Shown: piece by piece, positions 53,769-64,000 of the stretch
How positions within the stretch are numbered: the first letter of the stretch is position 1
Layout of the letters: each line of letters starts with the position of its first letter
NCBI GenBank assembly: GCA_029961685.1
Contig: JARWKL010000007.1
Location: 19,043,013 to 19,107,012 of the forward strand
Source: Aristolochia californica
Taxonomy: Eukaryota; Streptophyta; Magnoliopsida; Piperales; Aristolochiaceae
Direction: 5' to 3'
Length of the DNA: 64,000 nucleotides
Position numbers and translations under genes: made by a program
The notes under the pieces: generated by a model
Database searches by the model: none
What the model was told of the DNA's origin: nothing
The model's input: only the letters and a program-made list of their open reading frames with translations

Positions 53769-55111
53769 TATAGCCCGTTACGCATGATAAATCACTTTAC
53801 TAAGATCTATGATTATTATGTCAGCTTTTTGCAAATGGGCAAAATAATGGCATGTTTGACTCGGGTAAATATCCCACCGCAAGTTCACTTGAGAATTTAA
53901 TGACCGATTGTTATTCTCATTAAAAGCTTTGCATCCATAGCTCATTTGCCTCTTTAACATGTTTCAAACATGCACATCCATTTTTAAAACATGTGTAGAA
54001 GAAATCTCTTTCTTGTAAATTTGCAAGCTATTAGGGTTAAACTAGTGGAATTTCCCAAACTTGGATCACAAAACTTTTGTGTTTATTTATGTTGTGTGAA
54101 TAAATTTTCTTTATTTACATTTGTTATTGTTTTAATTTTTTTCCATACATCAACTATATTTTTTTATTTCTTTGTGAGCTTTTTGCCTTTTTTGTTTTGG
54201 GGATGAAGGGAGAGCGAGAACTCAAATTTTTTATTCAAGAAAAAAGACTAGATCTAAAATGGAAAAGCACAACGCACAAATGTAGAGAGAGATAATTCCG
54301 AGGAGTTTCAATAATGTTTAGGGATTGTGAGCTCTTTTTAGCTTTTATATCTCAGGTTTTGCAATCATCGGGAAAAATGGGTGGCGGAGGATTTTTAACT
54401 GCGTGTTTAATTGCAATCCATAAGTCATTTCTTACAAAAATATAGCCCGTTACGCATGACAAATCACTTTACAATCATTTATGATTGTTAGGTCAACTTT
54501 TTGAAATGGGCAAAATAATGGCTTATTTGACTCGGGCAAATTTCCCACCGCACGTTCACTTGAGAATTTAATGAGCGTTTGTTATTCTCTTTAAAAGCTT
54601 TGGACCCATAGGTCATTTGAATCTTTAACATGTTTCTAGCAAGCATATCCATTTTTAAAACTGTGTAGAAACAATCTCCTTCTTGTAAAATTCCAAGATA
54701 TTAGTGTTGGACTAGTGGAATTTCCCAAACTTGGATAACAAAACTTGTGTTCATTTGTGGTGTGTGAATAAATTTTCTTTATTCCATTTTTTTATTTGTT
54801 TGAAATTTTTTCCGTACATCAACTATAAAATTTTCATTTTTTTGTGATCTATTTGCCTATTTTGTTTATGGGATGAACGGAGAGCGAAAAACTCGAAGTT
54901 TTGATTTAAGAAAAATGTGTACATCTAAAATGGAAATGCACAATGCACAAATGTAGAGAGACATAATTCCAAAGAGTGTCTGTAATTTTTAGGGATAGTA
55001 AGCACTTTTTCGTTATTACGTCTCAGGTTTTGCAATCGTCTAGAAAAATGGGTAGCGGAGGATTTTTAACTGAGTGTTGAATTGCAATCCATAAGTCATT
55101 TCATACAAAAA
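53769..55111 (+). repeat. A and C monomers, B skipped
   Basis: The A unit has an A-type end, yet a C unit follows at 54441 (ggcaaatttccc, tttctagcaagc). The C unit in turn switches near 55040 to an A-type end (tctagaaaaatgggtagcgg, gaattgcaatcc). Confidence 0.88.
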
Positions 55112-56455
55112 TATAGCCCATTACGCATGATACATCACTTTACAATCATCTATGATTGTTAGGTCCAATTTTTGAAAATCATAAAATAATGACTTGTTAG
55201 ACTCGGGTAAATATCCCACCACACGTTCACTTGAGAATTTAATGAGCGTTTGTTATTCTCTTTAAAATCTTTGGATCCATAGGTCATTTGAATCTTTAAC
55301 ATGTTTGAAGCATGCATATCCATTTTTAAAACATGTGTAGAAAAAATCTCCTTCATGTAAAATTCCAAGCTATTAGGGTTGGACTAATGGAATTTCCCAA
55401 ACTTGGATAACAAAACTTTTGTGTTCATTTGTGGTGTGTGAATAAATATTTTTTATTTACATTAGTTATTGTTTTAAATTTTTTTCCACACATCAACTAT
55501 AAAATTTTTATTTTGTTGTGATCTAATTGCCTTTTCTGTTTCCGGGATGAAGGGAGCGAGAAAACTCAATGTTCTGATTTAAGAAAAAAGAGTATATCTA
55601 AAATGGAAATGCACAATGCACAAATGTTGAGAGAGATAATTCCAAAGAGTGTTTGTAATTTTAACGGATCGTAAGCAGTTTTTCATTTTTATATCTAAGG
55701 TTTTACAATTGTCGGGAAAAGGGGGAGGCGGGCAATTTTTACTGAGTGTTGACTTCCAATCCATAAGTCATTTCTTACAAAAATGTAGCCCATTACGCAA
55801 GACAAATCACTTTAAAATCATCTATGATTGTTAGGTCAACTTTTTGAAAATGGGCAAAATAATTGATTGTTTTACTCGGGCAAATTTCCCACTGCACGTT
55901 CAGTTGAGAATTTAATGAGCGTTTGTTATTCTCTTTAAAATCTTTGGATCCATAGGTCATTTGAATCTTTAACATGTTTCTAGCATGCATATCCATTTTT
56001 AAAACATGTGTAGAAAAAATCTCCTTCATGTAAAATTCCAAGATATTAGTGTTGTACTAGTGGAATTTCCCAAGCTCTGATAACAAAACTTTTGTGTTCA
56101 TTTGTGGTGTGTCAATAAATTTTCTTTATGTACTTTTTTTATTGTTTTAAATTTTTTCTATACATCAACTATAAAATTTTTATTTTGTTGTGCGCATTTT
56201 GCCTTTTTTGTTTTCGGGATGAAGGGAGAGCGAAAACTCAAAGTTTTGATTTAAGAAAAAAGTGTACATCTAAAATGGAAAAGCACAATGCACAATGTAG
56301 AGAGAGATAATTCCGAAGATTGTCTTTAATTTCTAAGGATTTTAAACTCTTTTTACTTTTTATATATCAGGTTTTGCAATCGTCGGGAAAAATGGGCAGC
56401 GGCGAATTTTTAACTGAGTGTTGTATTGCAATCCATAAGTCATTTATTACAAAAA
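55112..56455 (+). repeat. B and C/A monomers
   Basis: B at 55112, with a small loss in gaaaatcataaaataatg. The unit at 55784 is C in the head (ggcaaatttccc, tttctagcatgc) and A in the tail from about 56150 (aaaatttttattttg, aaaagcacaatgcac). Confidence 0.88.
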
Positions 56456-57129
56456 TATAGCCCATGACACATGATAAATCACTTTATAATCATCTATGAT
56501 TGTTAGGTCAAATTTTTGAAAATGGGCAAAATAATGACTTGTTAGACTCGGGTAAATATCCCACCGCACGTTCACTTTAGAATTTAATGAGTGTTTGTTA
56601 TTATCTTTAAAAGCTTTAGATCCATAGGTCATTTGAATATTTAACATGTTTTAAGCATGCATTTCCATTTTTAAAACATGTGTAGAAAAAAACTCCTTCA
56701 TGTAAAATTCCAAGCTATTAGGGTTGGACTAATGGAATTTCCCAAACTTGGATAACAAAAATTTTGTGTTCATTTGTGGTGTGTGAATAAATATTTTTTA
56801 TTTACAATAGTTATTGTTTTAAATTTTTTCCACACATGAATTATAAAATTTTTTATATTGTTGTGATTTATTTGCCTTTGATGTTTACGGGATGAAGGGA
56901 GAGTGAAAACTCAAAGTTCTGATTTAAGAAAAAAGTGTACGTCCAAAATGGAAAAACACAATGCACAAATGTAGAGAGAAATAATTCTGAAGAGTGTCTG
57001 TAATTTTTAGGGATTGTAAGATCTTTTTAGTTTTTATATCTCGGGTTTTGCAATCGTCGGAAAAAATGGGTGGCGGAGGATTTTTAACTGAGTGTTGAAT
57101 TGCAATCCATAAGTCATTTCTTACAAAAA
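56456..57129 (+). repeat. B monomer with A-type end
   Basis: B markers run to gttctgatttaag. The end is A type (aaaacacaatgcac, attctgaagagtg, gatctttttag, gaattgcaatcc), and another B head follows. Confidence 0.88.
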
Positions 57130-57802
57130 TATAGCCCGTTATGCATGATAAATCACTTCACAATCTTCTATGATTGTTAGGTAAAATTTTCTAAAATGGG
57201 CAAAATAATGACTTGTTAGACTCGGGTATATATCCCACCGCACGTTCACTTGAGAATTTAATGAGTGTTTGTTATTCTCTTTAAAAGCTTTGGATACATA
57301 GGTCATTTGAATCTTTAATAAGTTTCAAGCATCTACATCCATTTTTAAAACATGTGTAGGAAATATCTCCTTCATGTAAAATTCCAAGCAATTAGTGTTG
57401 GACTAGTGGAATTTCCCAAACTTGGATAACAAAACTTGTGTTCATTTGTGGTGTGTGAATAAATTTTATTTATTTACATTTTTTATTGTTTTAAATTTTT
57501 TCTGTACATCAAATACAAAATTTTCATTTTGTTGTGATCTATTTGCCTATTTTGTTTACGATGATGAAGGGAGAGCGCAAAACTTGAAGTTTTGATTTAA
57601 GAAAAATGTTTCCATCTAAAACAAAAATGCACAATGCACAAATGTGGAGAGAGATAATTCGAAAGAGTGTCTGTAATTTTTAGGGATTGTAAGCATTTTT
57701 TTGTTTTTATATCTCAGGTTTTGCAATTGTCGAGAAAAGGGAGAGGCGGGGGATTTTTAACTGAGTGTTGACTCCCAATCCAAAAGTCATTTCTTACAAA
57801 AA
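57130..57802 (+). repeat. B/C hybrid monomer
   Basis: B head (gacttgttagactcggg) and C tail. Rare variants (aataagtttcaagcatctac, acgatgatgaaggg, gagcgcaaaact) recur in the A/C unit at 61091, about 3.96 kb away. Confidence 0.9.
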
Positions 57803-59092
57803 TATAGCCCGTTACGCATGATAAATCATTTTACAATCATCTATGATTATTATGTCCGCTTTTTCCAAAGGGGCAAAATAATGGCATGTTTGACTCGGGT
57901 AAATATCCCACCGCAAGTTCACTTGAGAATCTAATGAGCGTTTGTTATTCCCTTTAAAAGCTTTGTATCCATAGCCCATTTGCATCGTTAACATGTTTCA
58001 AACTTGCATATCCATTTTTAAAACATGTGTAGAAGAAATCTCTTTCTTGTAAAATTCCTAGCTATTAGGGTTAAACTAGTGGAATTTCCCAAACTTGGAT
58101 AACAAAACTTTTGTGTTCATTTGTGTTGTGTGAATAAATTTTCTTTATTTACCTTTGTTATTGTTTTAAATTTTTTCCATACATCAACTATAAAATTTTT
58201 ATTTTCATGTGAGCATTTTGCCTTTTTTGTTTTCGGGATGAAGGGTGGGCGAAAACTCGAAGTTTAGATTTAAGAAAAAAGTGTACATCTAAATTGGAAA
58301 AGCTCAATGCACCAATGTAGAGAGAGATAATTCAGTAGAGTGACTGTAATTTTTAGGGATTGTAAGCTCTTTTTAGTTTTTATATCTCAGATTTTGTAAA
58401 CGTCGGGAAAAATGGGTGGCGGAGGATTTTTAACTGAGTGGTGAATTGCAATCCATAAGTCATTTCTTACAAAAATATAGCCCAATACACAGGATAAATC
58501 ACTTTACAATCATCTTTGATTGTTAGGTCAAATTTTTGAAAATGGGCAAAATAATGACTTGTTATTCCCTTTAAAAGCTTTGGATCCATTGGTCATTTGA
58601 ATCCTTAACATGTTTCAAGCATGCATATCTATTTTTAAAACATGTGTAGAAAAAATCTCCTTCATGTAAAATTCCAAGCTATTAGGGTTGGACTAATGGA
58701 ATTTCCCAAACTTGGATAACATAACTTTTGTGTTCATTTGTGGTGTGTGAATAAATATTTTTTATTTACATTAGTTATTGTTTTAAATTTTTTCCACACA
58801 TCAACTATAAATTTTTTTATTTTCTTGTGATCTATTTGCCTTTTTTGTTTTCGGGATGAAGGGAGAGCGAAAACTCAAAGTTTTGATTTAAGAAAAAAGA
58901 GTAGATCTAAAATGGAAAAGCACATTGCACAAATGTAGAGAGAGATAATTCCGAAGAGTGTCAGTAATTTTTAGGGATTGTAAGCCTTTTTTAGCTTTTA
59001 TATTTCAGGTTTTGCAATCATTGGGAAAAAGGGTGGAAGAGAATTTTTAACTGAGTGTTGAATTGCAATCAATAAGTCATTTCTTAAAAAAA
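57803..59092 (+). repeat. A and truncated B monomers
   Basis: The A unit carries tgtccgctttttcc and catcgttaacatg. The B unit at 58476 is 617 bp: 56 bp are deleted at 58559-58564 between two copies of ttgtta. Its tail becomes A-like (ttttcgggatg, aaaagcacattgc). Confidence 0.92.
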
Positions 59093-60418
59093 TGTAGCCC
59101 GTTACGCTTGACAAATCACTTTACAATCATCTATGATTGTTAGGTTAACTTTTTGAAAATGGGCAAAATAATGGCATGTTTGACTCGGGCAAATTTCCCA
59201 CCGCACGTTCACTTGAGAATTTAATGAGCATTTGTTATTCTTTTTAAAAGCATTGGATCCATAGGTCATTTGAATCTTTAACATGTGTCAAGCATGCATA
59301 TCCTTTTTTAAAACATGTGTAGAAAAATTCTCCTTCATGTAAATTTCCAAGATATTAATGTTGGCCTAGTGGAATTTCCCAAAATTGGATAACTAAACTT
59401 TTGTGTTCATTTGTGATGTGTGAATAAATTTTCTTTATTTAATTTTTTTATTGTTTTAAATTTTTTCTGTACAACAACTATAAAATATTCATTTTGTTGT
59501 AATCTATTTGCCATTTTTGTTTGCGGGATGAAGGGAGAGCAAAAAACTCGAAGTTTTGATTTAAGAAAAATGTGTACATCTACAACAGAAATGTACAATG
59601 CACAAACGTACAGAGACATAATTCCAAAGAGTGTCTATAATTTTTAGGGGTAGTAAGCACTTTTTCGTTTTAATATCTCAGGTTTTGCAATCATCTGGAA
59701 AAGGGGGAGGCGGGGGATTTTTAACTGAGTGTTGAGTCCCAATCCAAAAGTCATTTCTTACAAAAATATAGCCCATTACGCATGGTAAATCTCTTTAGAA
59801 TCATCTATGATTATTATGGGCAAAATAATGGCATGTTTCACTCGGGTAAATATCCCACCGCAAGTTCACTTGAGAATTTAATGAGCGTTTGTTATTTAAA
59901 AGCTTTGCATCCATAGCTCATTTGCATCGTTAACATGTATCAAAGATGCATATCCATTTCTAAAACTTGTGTAGAAGAAATCTCTTTCTTGTAAAATTCC
60001 AAGCTATTAGGGTTAAACTAGTGGAATTTCCCAAACTTGGATAACAAAACTTTTGTGTTCATTTGTGTTGTGTGAATAAATTTTCTTTATTTATATTTTT
60101 TATTGTTTTAAATTTTTTCCATACAGCAACTATAAAATTTTTATTTTGTTGTGACCTTTTTGCCTTTTTTGTTTTCAGGATGAAGGGAGACCGAAAACTC
60201 AATGTTTTGTTTTAAGAAAAAAGTGTACATCTAAAATGGAAAAGCACAATGCAAAAATGTAGAGAGAGATAATTCCGAAGTGTGACTGTAATTTTTAGGG
60301 ATTGTAAGCACTTTCTTCATTTTTATATCTAAGGTTTTGCAATCGTCGGGAAAAGGGGGAGGCGGGCGATTTGTAACTGAGTGTTGACTTCCAATCCATA
60401 TGTCATTTCTTACAAAAA
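59093..60418 (+). repeat. C and shortened A monomers
   Basis: The C unit has ggcaaatttccc. The A unit at 59767 (652 bp) lost the tcagctttttgcaaa segment near 59818 and ctcttt near 59896. It has atacagcaactat and gaagtgtgactg variants, and switches to a B end near 60310, so C follows. Confidence 0.9.
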
Positions 60419-61761
60419 TATAGCCCATTACGCTTGACAAATCACTTTACAAGCATCTATGTTTGTTAGGTCAACTTTTTAAAAATGGGCAAAATAATGG
60501 CTTGTTTGACTAGGGCAAATTTCCCACCGCACATTCACTTGAGAATTTAATGAGCGTTTTTTATTCTCTTTAAAAGTTTTGGATCCATAGGTCATTTGAA
60601 TATTTAACATGTTTCTAGCATGCATATCCATTTTTAAAACATGTGTAGAAAAAATCTCCTTCATGTAAAATTCCAAGATATTAGTGTTGGACTAGTGGAA
60701 TTTCCCAAACTTTGATAACAAAACTTTTGTGTTCTTTTGTGGTGTCTCAATAAATTTTATTTATTTACTTTTTTATTTTTTTTATTTTTTCCATACATCA
60801 ACTATAAAATTTTCCTTTTGTTGTGATCTATTTGCCTTTTTTGTTTACGGGATGAAGGGAGAACGAAGAACTCGAAGTTTTGATTTAAAAAAAATGTGTA
60901 CATCTAAAGCAGAAATCCACAATGCACAAATGTAGAAAGACATAATTCCAAAGAGTGTCTATCATTTTTAGGCATTGTAAGCACTTTTTCGTTTTTATAT
61001 CTCAGGTGTTGCAATTGTCGGGAAAAGGGGGAGGCGGGGGATTTTTAACTGAGTGTTGACTCACAATCCAAAAGTTATTTCTTATAAAAATATAGCCCAT
61101 TACGCATAATAAATCACTTTACAATCATCTATGATTATTATGTCCGCTTTTTCCAAAGGAGCAAAATAATGGCATGTTTGACTTGGGTAAATATCCCACC
61201 GCAAGTTCAATTGAGAATTTAATGAGCGTTTTTTATTCTCTTTAAAAGCTTTGGATCCATAGGTCATTTGAATCTTAATAAGTTTCAAACATCTACATCC
61301 ATTTTTAAAACATGTGTAGAAAATATCTCCTTCATGTAAAATTCCAAGCAATTATTGTTGGACTAGTGGAATTTCCCAAAATTGGATAACAAAACTTGTA
61401 TTCATTTGTGGTGTGTGAATAAATTTTCTTTATTTACTTTTTTTATTGTTTTAAATATTTTCTGTACATCAACTATAAAATTTTCATTTTGTTGTGATCT
61501 ATTTGCCTATTTTTTTTACGATGATTAAGGGAGAGCGCAAAACTCGAAGTTTTGATTTAAGAAAAATGTGTACATCTAAAACAAAAATTCACAATGCACA
61601 AATGTAGAGAGAGATAATTCGAAGAAGTGTCTGTAATTTTTAGGGATTGTAAGCATTTTTTCGTTTTTATATCTCAGGTTTTGCAATTGTCGGGAAAAGT
61701 GAGAGGCGGGGATTTTTAACTGAGTGTTGACTCCCAAACCAAAAGTCATTTCTTACAAAAA
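60419..61761 (+). repeat. C monomer and A/C hybrid
   Basis: The C unit at 60419 has ggcaaatttccc and shares its rare tail with the unit at 51100. The unit at 61091 has an A start (tgtccgctttttcc, gcaagttcaattg) and becomes C-like from ggatccataggtc onward, matching 57285-57802. Confidence 0.9.
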
Positions 61762-63777
61762 TATAGCCCGTTACGCATGATAAATCACTTTACAATCATC
61801 TATGATTATTATGTCCGCTTTTTCCAGAGGGGCAAAATAATGGCATGTTTGACTCGGGTAAATATCCCACCGCAAGTTCACTTGAGAATTTAATGATCGT
61901 TTGTTATTCTCTTTGAAAGCTTTGCATCCATAGCTCATTTGCATCGTTAACATGTTTCAAACATGCATATCCATTTTTAAAACATGTGTAGAAGAAATCT
62001 CTTTCTTGTAAAATTCCAAGCTATTAGGGTTAAACTAGTGGAATTTCCCAAACTTGGATAACAAAACTTTTGTGTTCATTTGTGTTGTGTGAATAAATTT
62101 TCTCTGTTTACATTTGTTATTGTTTTAAATTTTTTCCATACAGCAACTGTAAATTTTTTATTTTGTTGTGACCTTTTTGCCTTTTTTGTTTTAAGGATGA
62201 AGGGAGAGCGAAAACTCAATGTTTTGATTTAAGAAAAAAGTGTACGTCTAAAATGGAAAAGCACAATGCAAAAATGTAGAGAGAGATAATTCCGAAGTGT
62301 GTCTGTAATTTATAGGGATTGTAAGCTCTTTTTAATTTTTATATCTTAGGTTTTGCAATCGTCAGGAAAAATGGGTAGCAGAGGATTTTTAACTGAGTGT
62401 TGAATTGCAATCCATAAGTCATTTCTTACAAAAATATAGCCCATTACGCATGATAAAGCACTTTACATTCATCTATGATTGTTAGGTCAATTTTTTTAAA
62501 ATGGGCAAAATAATGACTTGTTAGACTCGGGTAAATATCCCACCACACGTTCACTTTAGAATTTAATGAGCATTTTTTATTCTCTTTAAAAGCTTTAGAT
62601 CCATAGGTCATTTGAATGTTTAACATGTTTCAAGCATGCATATCCATTTTTAAAACGTGTAGAAAAAAGCTCCTTCATGTAAAATTCCAATGTGTTGGGG
62701 TTGGACTAATGGAATTTCCCAAACTTGGATAATAAAACTTTTGGGTTCATTTGTGGTGTGTGAATAAATATCTTTTATTTACATTAGTTATTGTTTAAAA
62801 ATTTTTCCACACATCAACTATAAAATTTTTATTTTGTTGTGATCTATTTGCCTTTTCTTTTTACAAGATCAAAGGAGAGCGAAAACACAAAGTTCTGATT
62901 TATGAAAAAAGTGTACATCTAAAACAGAAATGCACAATGCACAAATGTAGGGAGATAATTCCAAACAGTGTCTATAATTTTTAGGCACCGTAAGCACTTT
63001 TTCGTTTTTATATCTAATGGTTTCCGATCGTCGGGAAAAGGGGGAGGCGGGCGATTTGTAATTGAGTGTTGACTTCCAATCCATAAGTTATTTCTTAATA
63101 AAATATAGCCTGTTACGCATGACAAATCACTTTACAATCATCTATGATTGTTAGGTCAACTTTTTGAAAATGGGCAAGAAAATGGTTGGTTTGACTTGGG
63201 CAAATATCCCACCGCACGTTCACTTGAGAATTTAATGAGTGTTTTTTATTTTCTTTAAAAGCTTTGGATCCATAAGTCATTTGAATCTTTAACATGTTTC
63301 TAGCATGCATATCCATTTTTAAAACATGTGTAGAAAAAATCTCCTTCATGTAAAATTCCAAGATATTAGAGTTGGACTAGTGGAATTTCCAAAACTTGGA
63401 TAACAAAACTTTTCTGTTAATTTGTGGTGTGTGAAAAAGTTTTCTTTATTTACTTTTTTTATTATTTTAATTTTTTTCCGTACATCAACTATAAAATTTT
63501 CATTTTGTTGTGATCTATTTACCTTTTTTTTTTACGGTATGAAGGGAGAACGAAAAACTCGAAGTTTTGATTTAAGAAAAATGTGTACATCTAAAATGGA
63601 AAGGCAACACGCACGAATGTAGAGAGAGGTAATTTCAAAGTGTGTCAGTAATTTTTAGGGATTGTAAGCACTTTTTCATTTTTATACCTCAGGTTTTGCA
63701 ATCGTCGGGAAAAGGGGGAGGTGGGGGATTTTTAACTGAGTGTTGACTCCCAATCCAAAAGTCATTTCTTGTAAAAA
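61762..63777 (+). repeat. A-B-C trimer
   Basis: A at 61762, B at 62435, C at 63104. The A head matches the unit at 57803 (tgtccgctttttcc, catcgttaac). Its tail matches the unit at 59767 (atacagcaactgt, gacctttttgcc, cacaatgcaaaaatg, gaagtgtg), so it is a mosaic of two nearby A units. Confidence 0.92.
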
Positions 63778-64000
63778 TATAGCCCGTCACGCATGACAAA
63801 TCACTTTAAAATATCTATGATTATTATGTCAGCTTTTTGCAAATGGGCAAAATAATGGCATGTTTGACTCGGGTAAATATCCCACTGCAAGTTCACTTGA
63901 GAATTTAATGAGCGTTTGTTATTCTCTTTAAAATCTTTGCATCCATAGCTCATTTGCATCTTTAACATGTTTCAAACATGCATATCCATTTTTAAAACAT
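63778..64000 (+). repeat. Partial A monomer at right edge
   Basis: First 223 bp of a type-A unit (tttttgcaaatgggc, gcaagttcac, catagctcatttgc, tttcaaacatgc). The array clearly continues beyond the window. Confidence 0.95.

Larger units (their letters stand above)
1..64000 (+). repeat. Satellite array, ~672 bp monomer, A-B-C higher-order repeat
   Basis: Motifs such as tatagcccgttacgc, gcatatccatttttaaaac, tcaactataaaatttt, gaagggagagcgaaaact and tgcaatcgtcgggaaaa recur at about 672 bp intervals from end to end, always in the same orientation. Typical full units are 669-677 bp; the mean over 95 units, deletions included, is about 665 bp. The phase and strand used here are arbitrary. Monomer positions ~331-430 are the most AT-rich part (about 15% G+C in my count) and positions ~600-620 the most G-rich (gggaaaagggggaggcgggg). 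Three monomer families alternate, mostly as A-B-C. No stretch of 300 bp lies outside the repeat. The identity of the satellite and the host species are unknown to me. Confidence 0.98.

Overview
The whole 64,000 bp window is one uninterrupted satellite DNA array. I find no protein-coding gene, RNA gene, transposon, CRISPR array or unique sequence. One monomer of about 672-673 bp is repeated head to tail in a single orientation. Phased on the motif tatagcccgttacgc, there are 95 complete or internally deleted monomers plus a partial one at each edge. A hand count of one type-A consensus gives about 32% G+C. The sequence must come from a eukaryotic heterochromatic block. A flowering plant seems most plausible, but that is inference: I do not recognise the family, and I cannot tell centromeric from pericentromeric, subtelomeric or interstitial location.

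The monomers fall into three families, recognised by linked diagnostic positions. Type A has tttttgcaaatgggc, ccgcaagttcac, catagctcatttgcatc and tttcaaacatgc in its first third, and aaaagcacaatgcac, gtaagctctttttag and gaattgcaatcc in its last part. Type B has gacttgttagactcgggtaa, ccgcacgttcac, tttcaagcatgc, tttacattagttattg, gttctgatttaag, gatcgtaagcac and gttgacttccaatcc. Type C has gtttgactcgggcaaat, tttctagcatgc, ccgtacatcaac, aaaactcgaagttttg, aaacggaaatgcac and gttgactcccaatcc. The basic higher-order repeat (HOR) is A-B-C, about 2.02 kb. Sixteen recognisable A-B-C trimers survive, separated by shortened orders built from hybrid monomers such as A/B, B/C, C/A and A/C, where unequal exchange has fused two families.

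Layout: 1-6.5 kb holds a very recent tandem duplication of 2,692 bp (four monomers). 6.6-11.1 kb is irregular and includes a 416 bp deleted monomer. 11.1-23.0 kb is mostly regular trimers with a few deletions. 23.0-31.8 kb is a larger repeat of six or seven monomers with a period of about 4.04 kb. 35.8-45.1 kb is dominated by A/B-C dimers and its own type-A subfamily. 44.4-51.8 kb returns to trimers and holds one scrambled monomer. 51.1-61.1 kb has its own type-C subfamily and another block copied about 3.96 kb apart. 61.8-63.8 kb is a trimer again.

Short reading frames occur throughout, mainly a recurring 60-residue frame on the minus strand. They track the repeat consensus and I do not call them genes. 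The interest of the window lies in how the array evolves: duplication, conversion, hybrid monomers, deletions at short direct repeats and local homogenisation.
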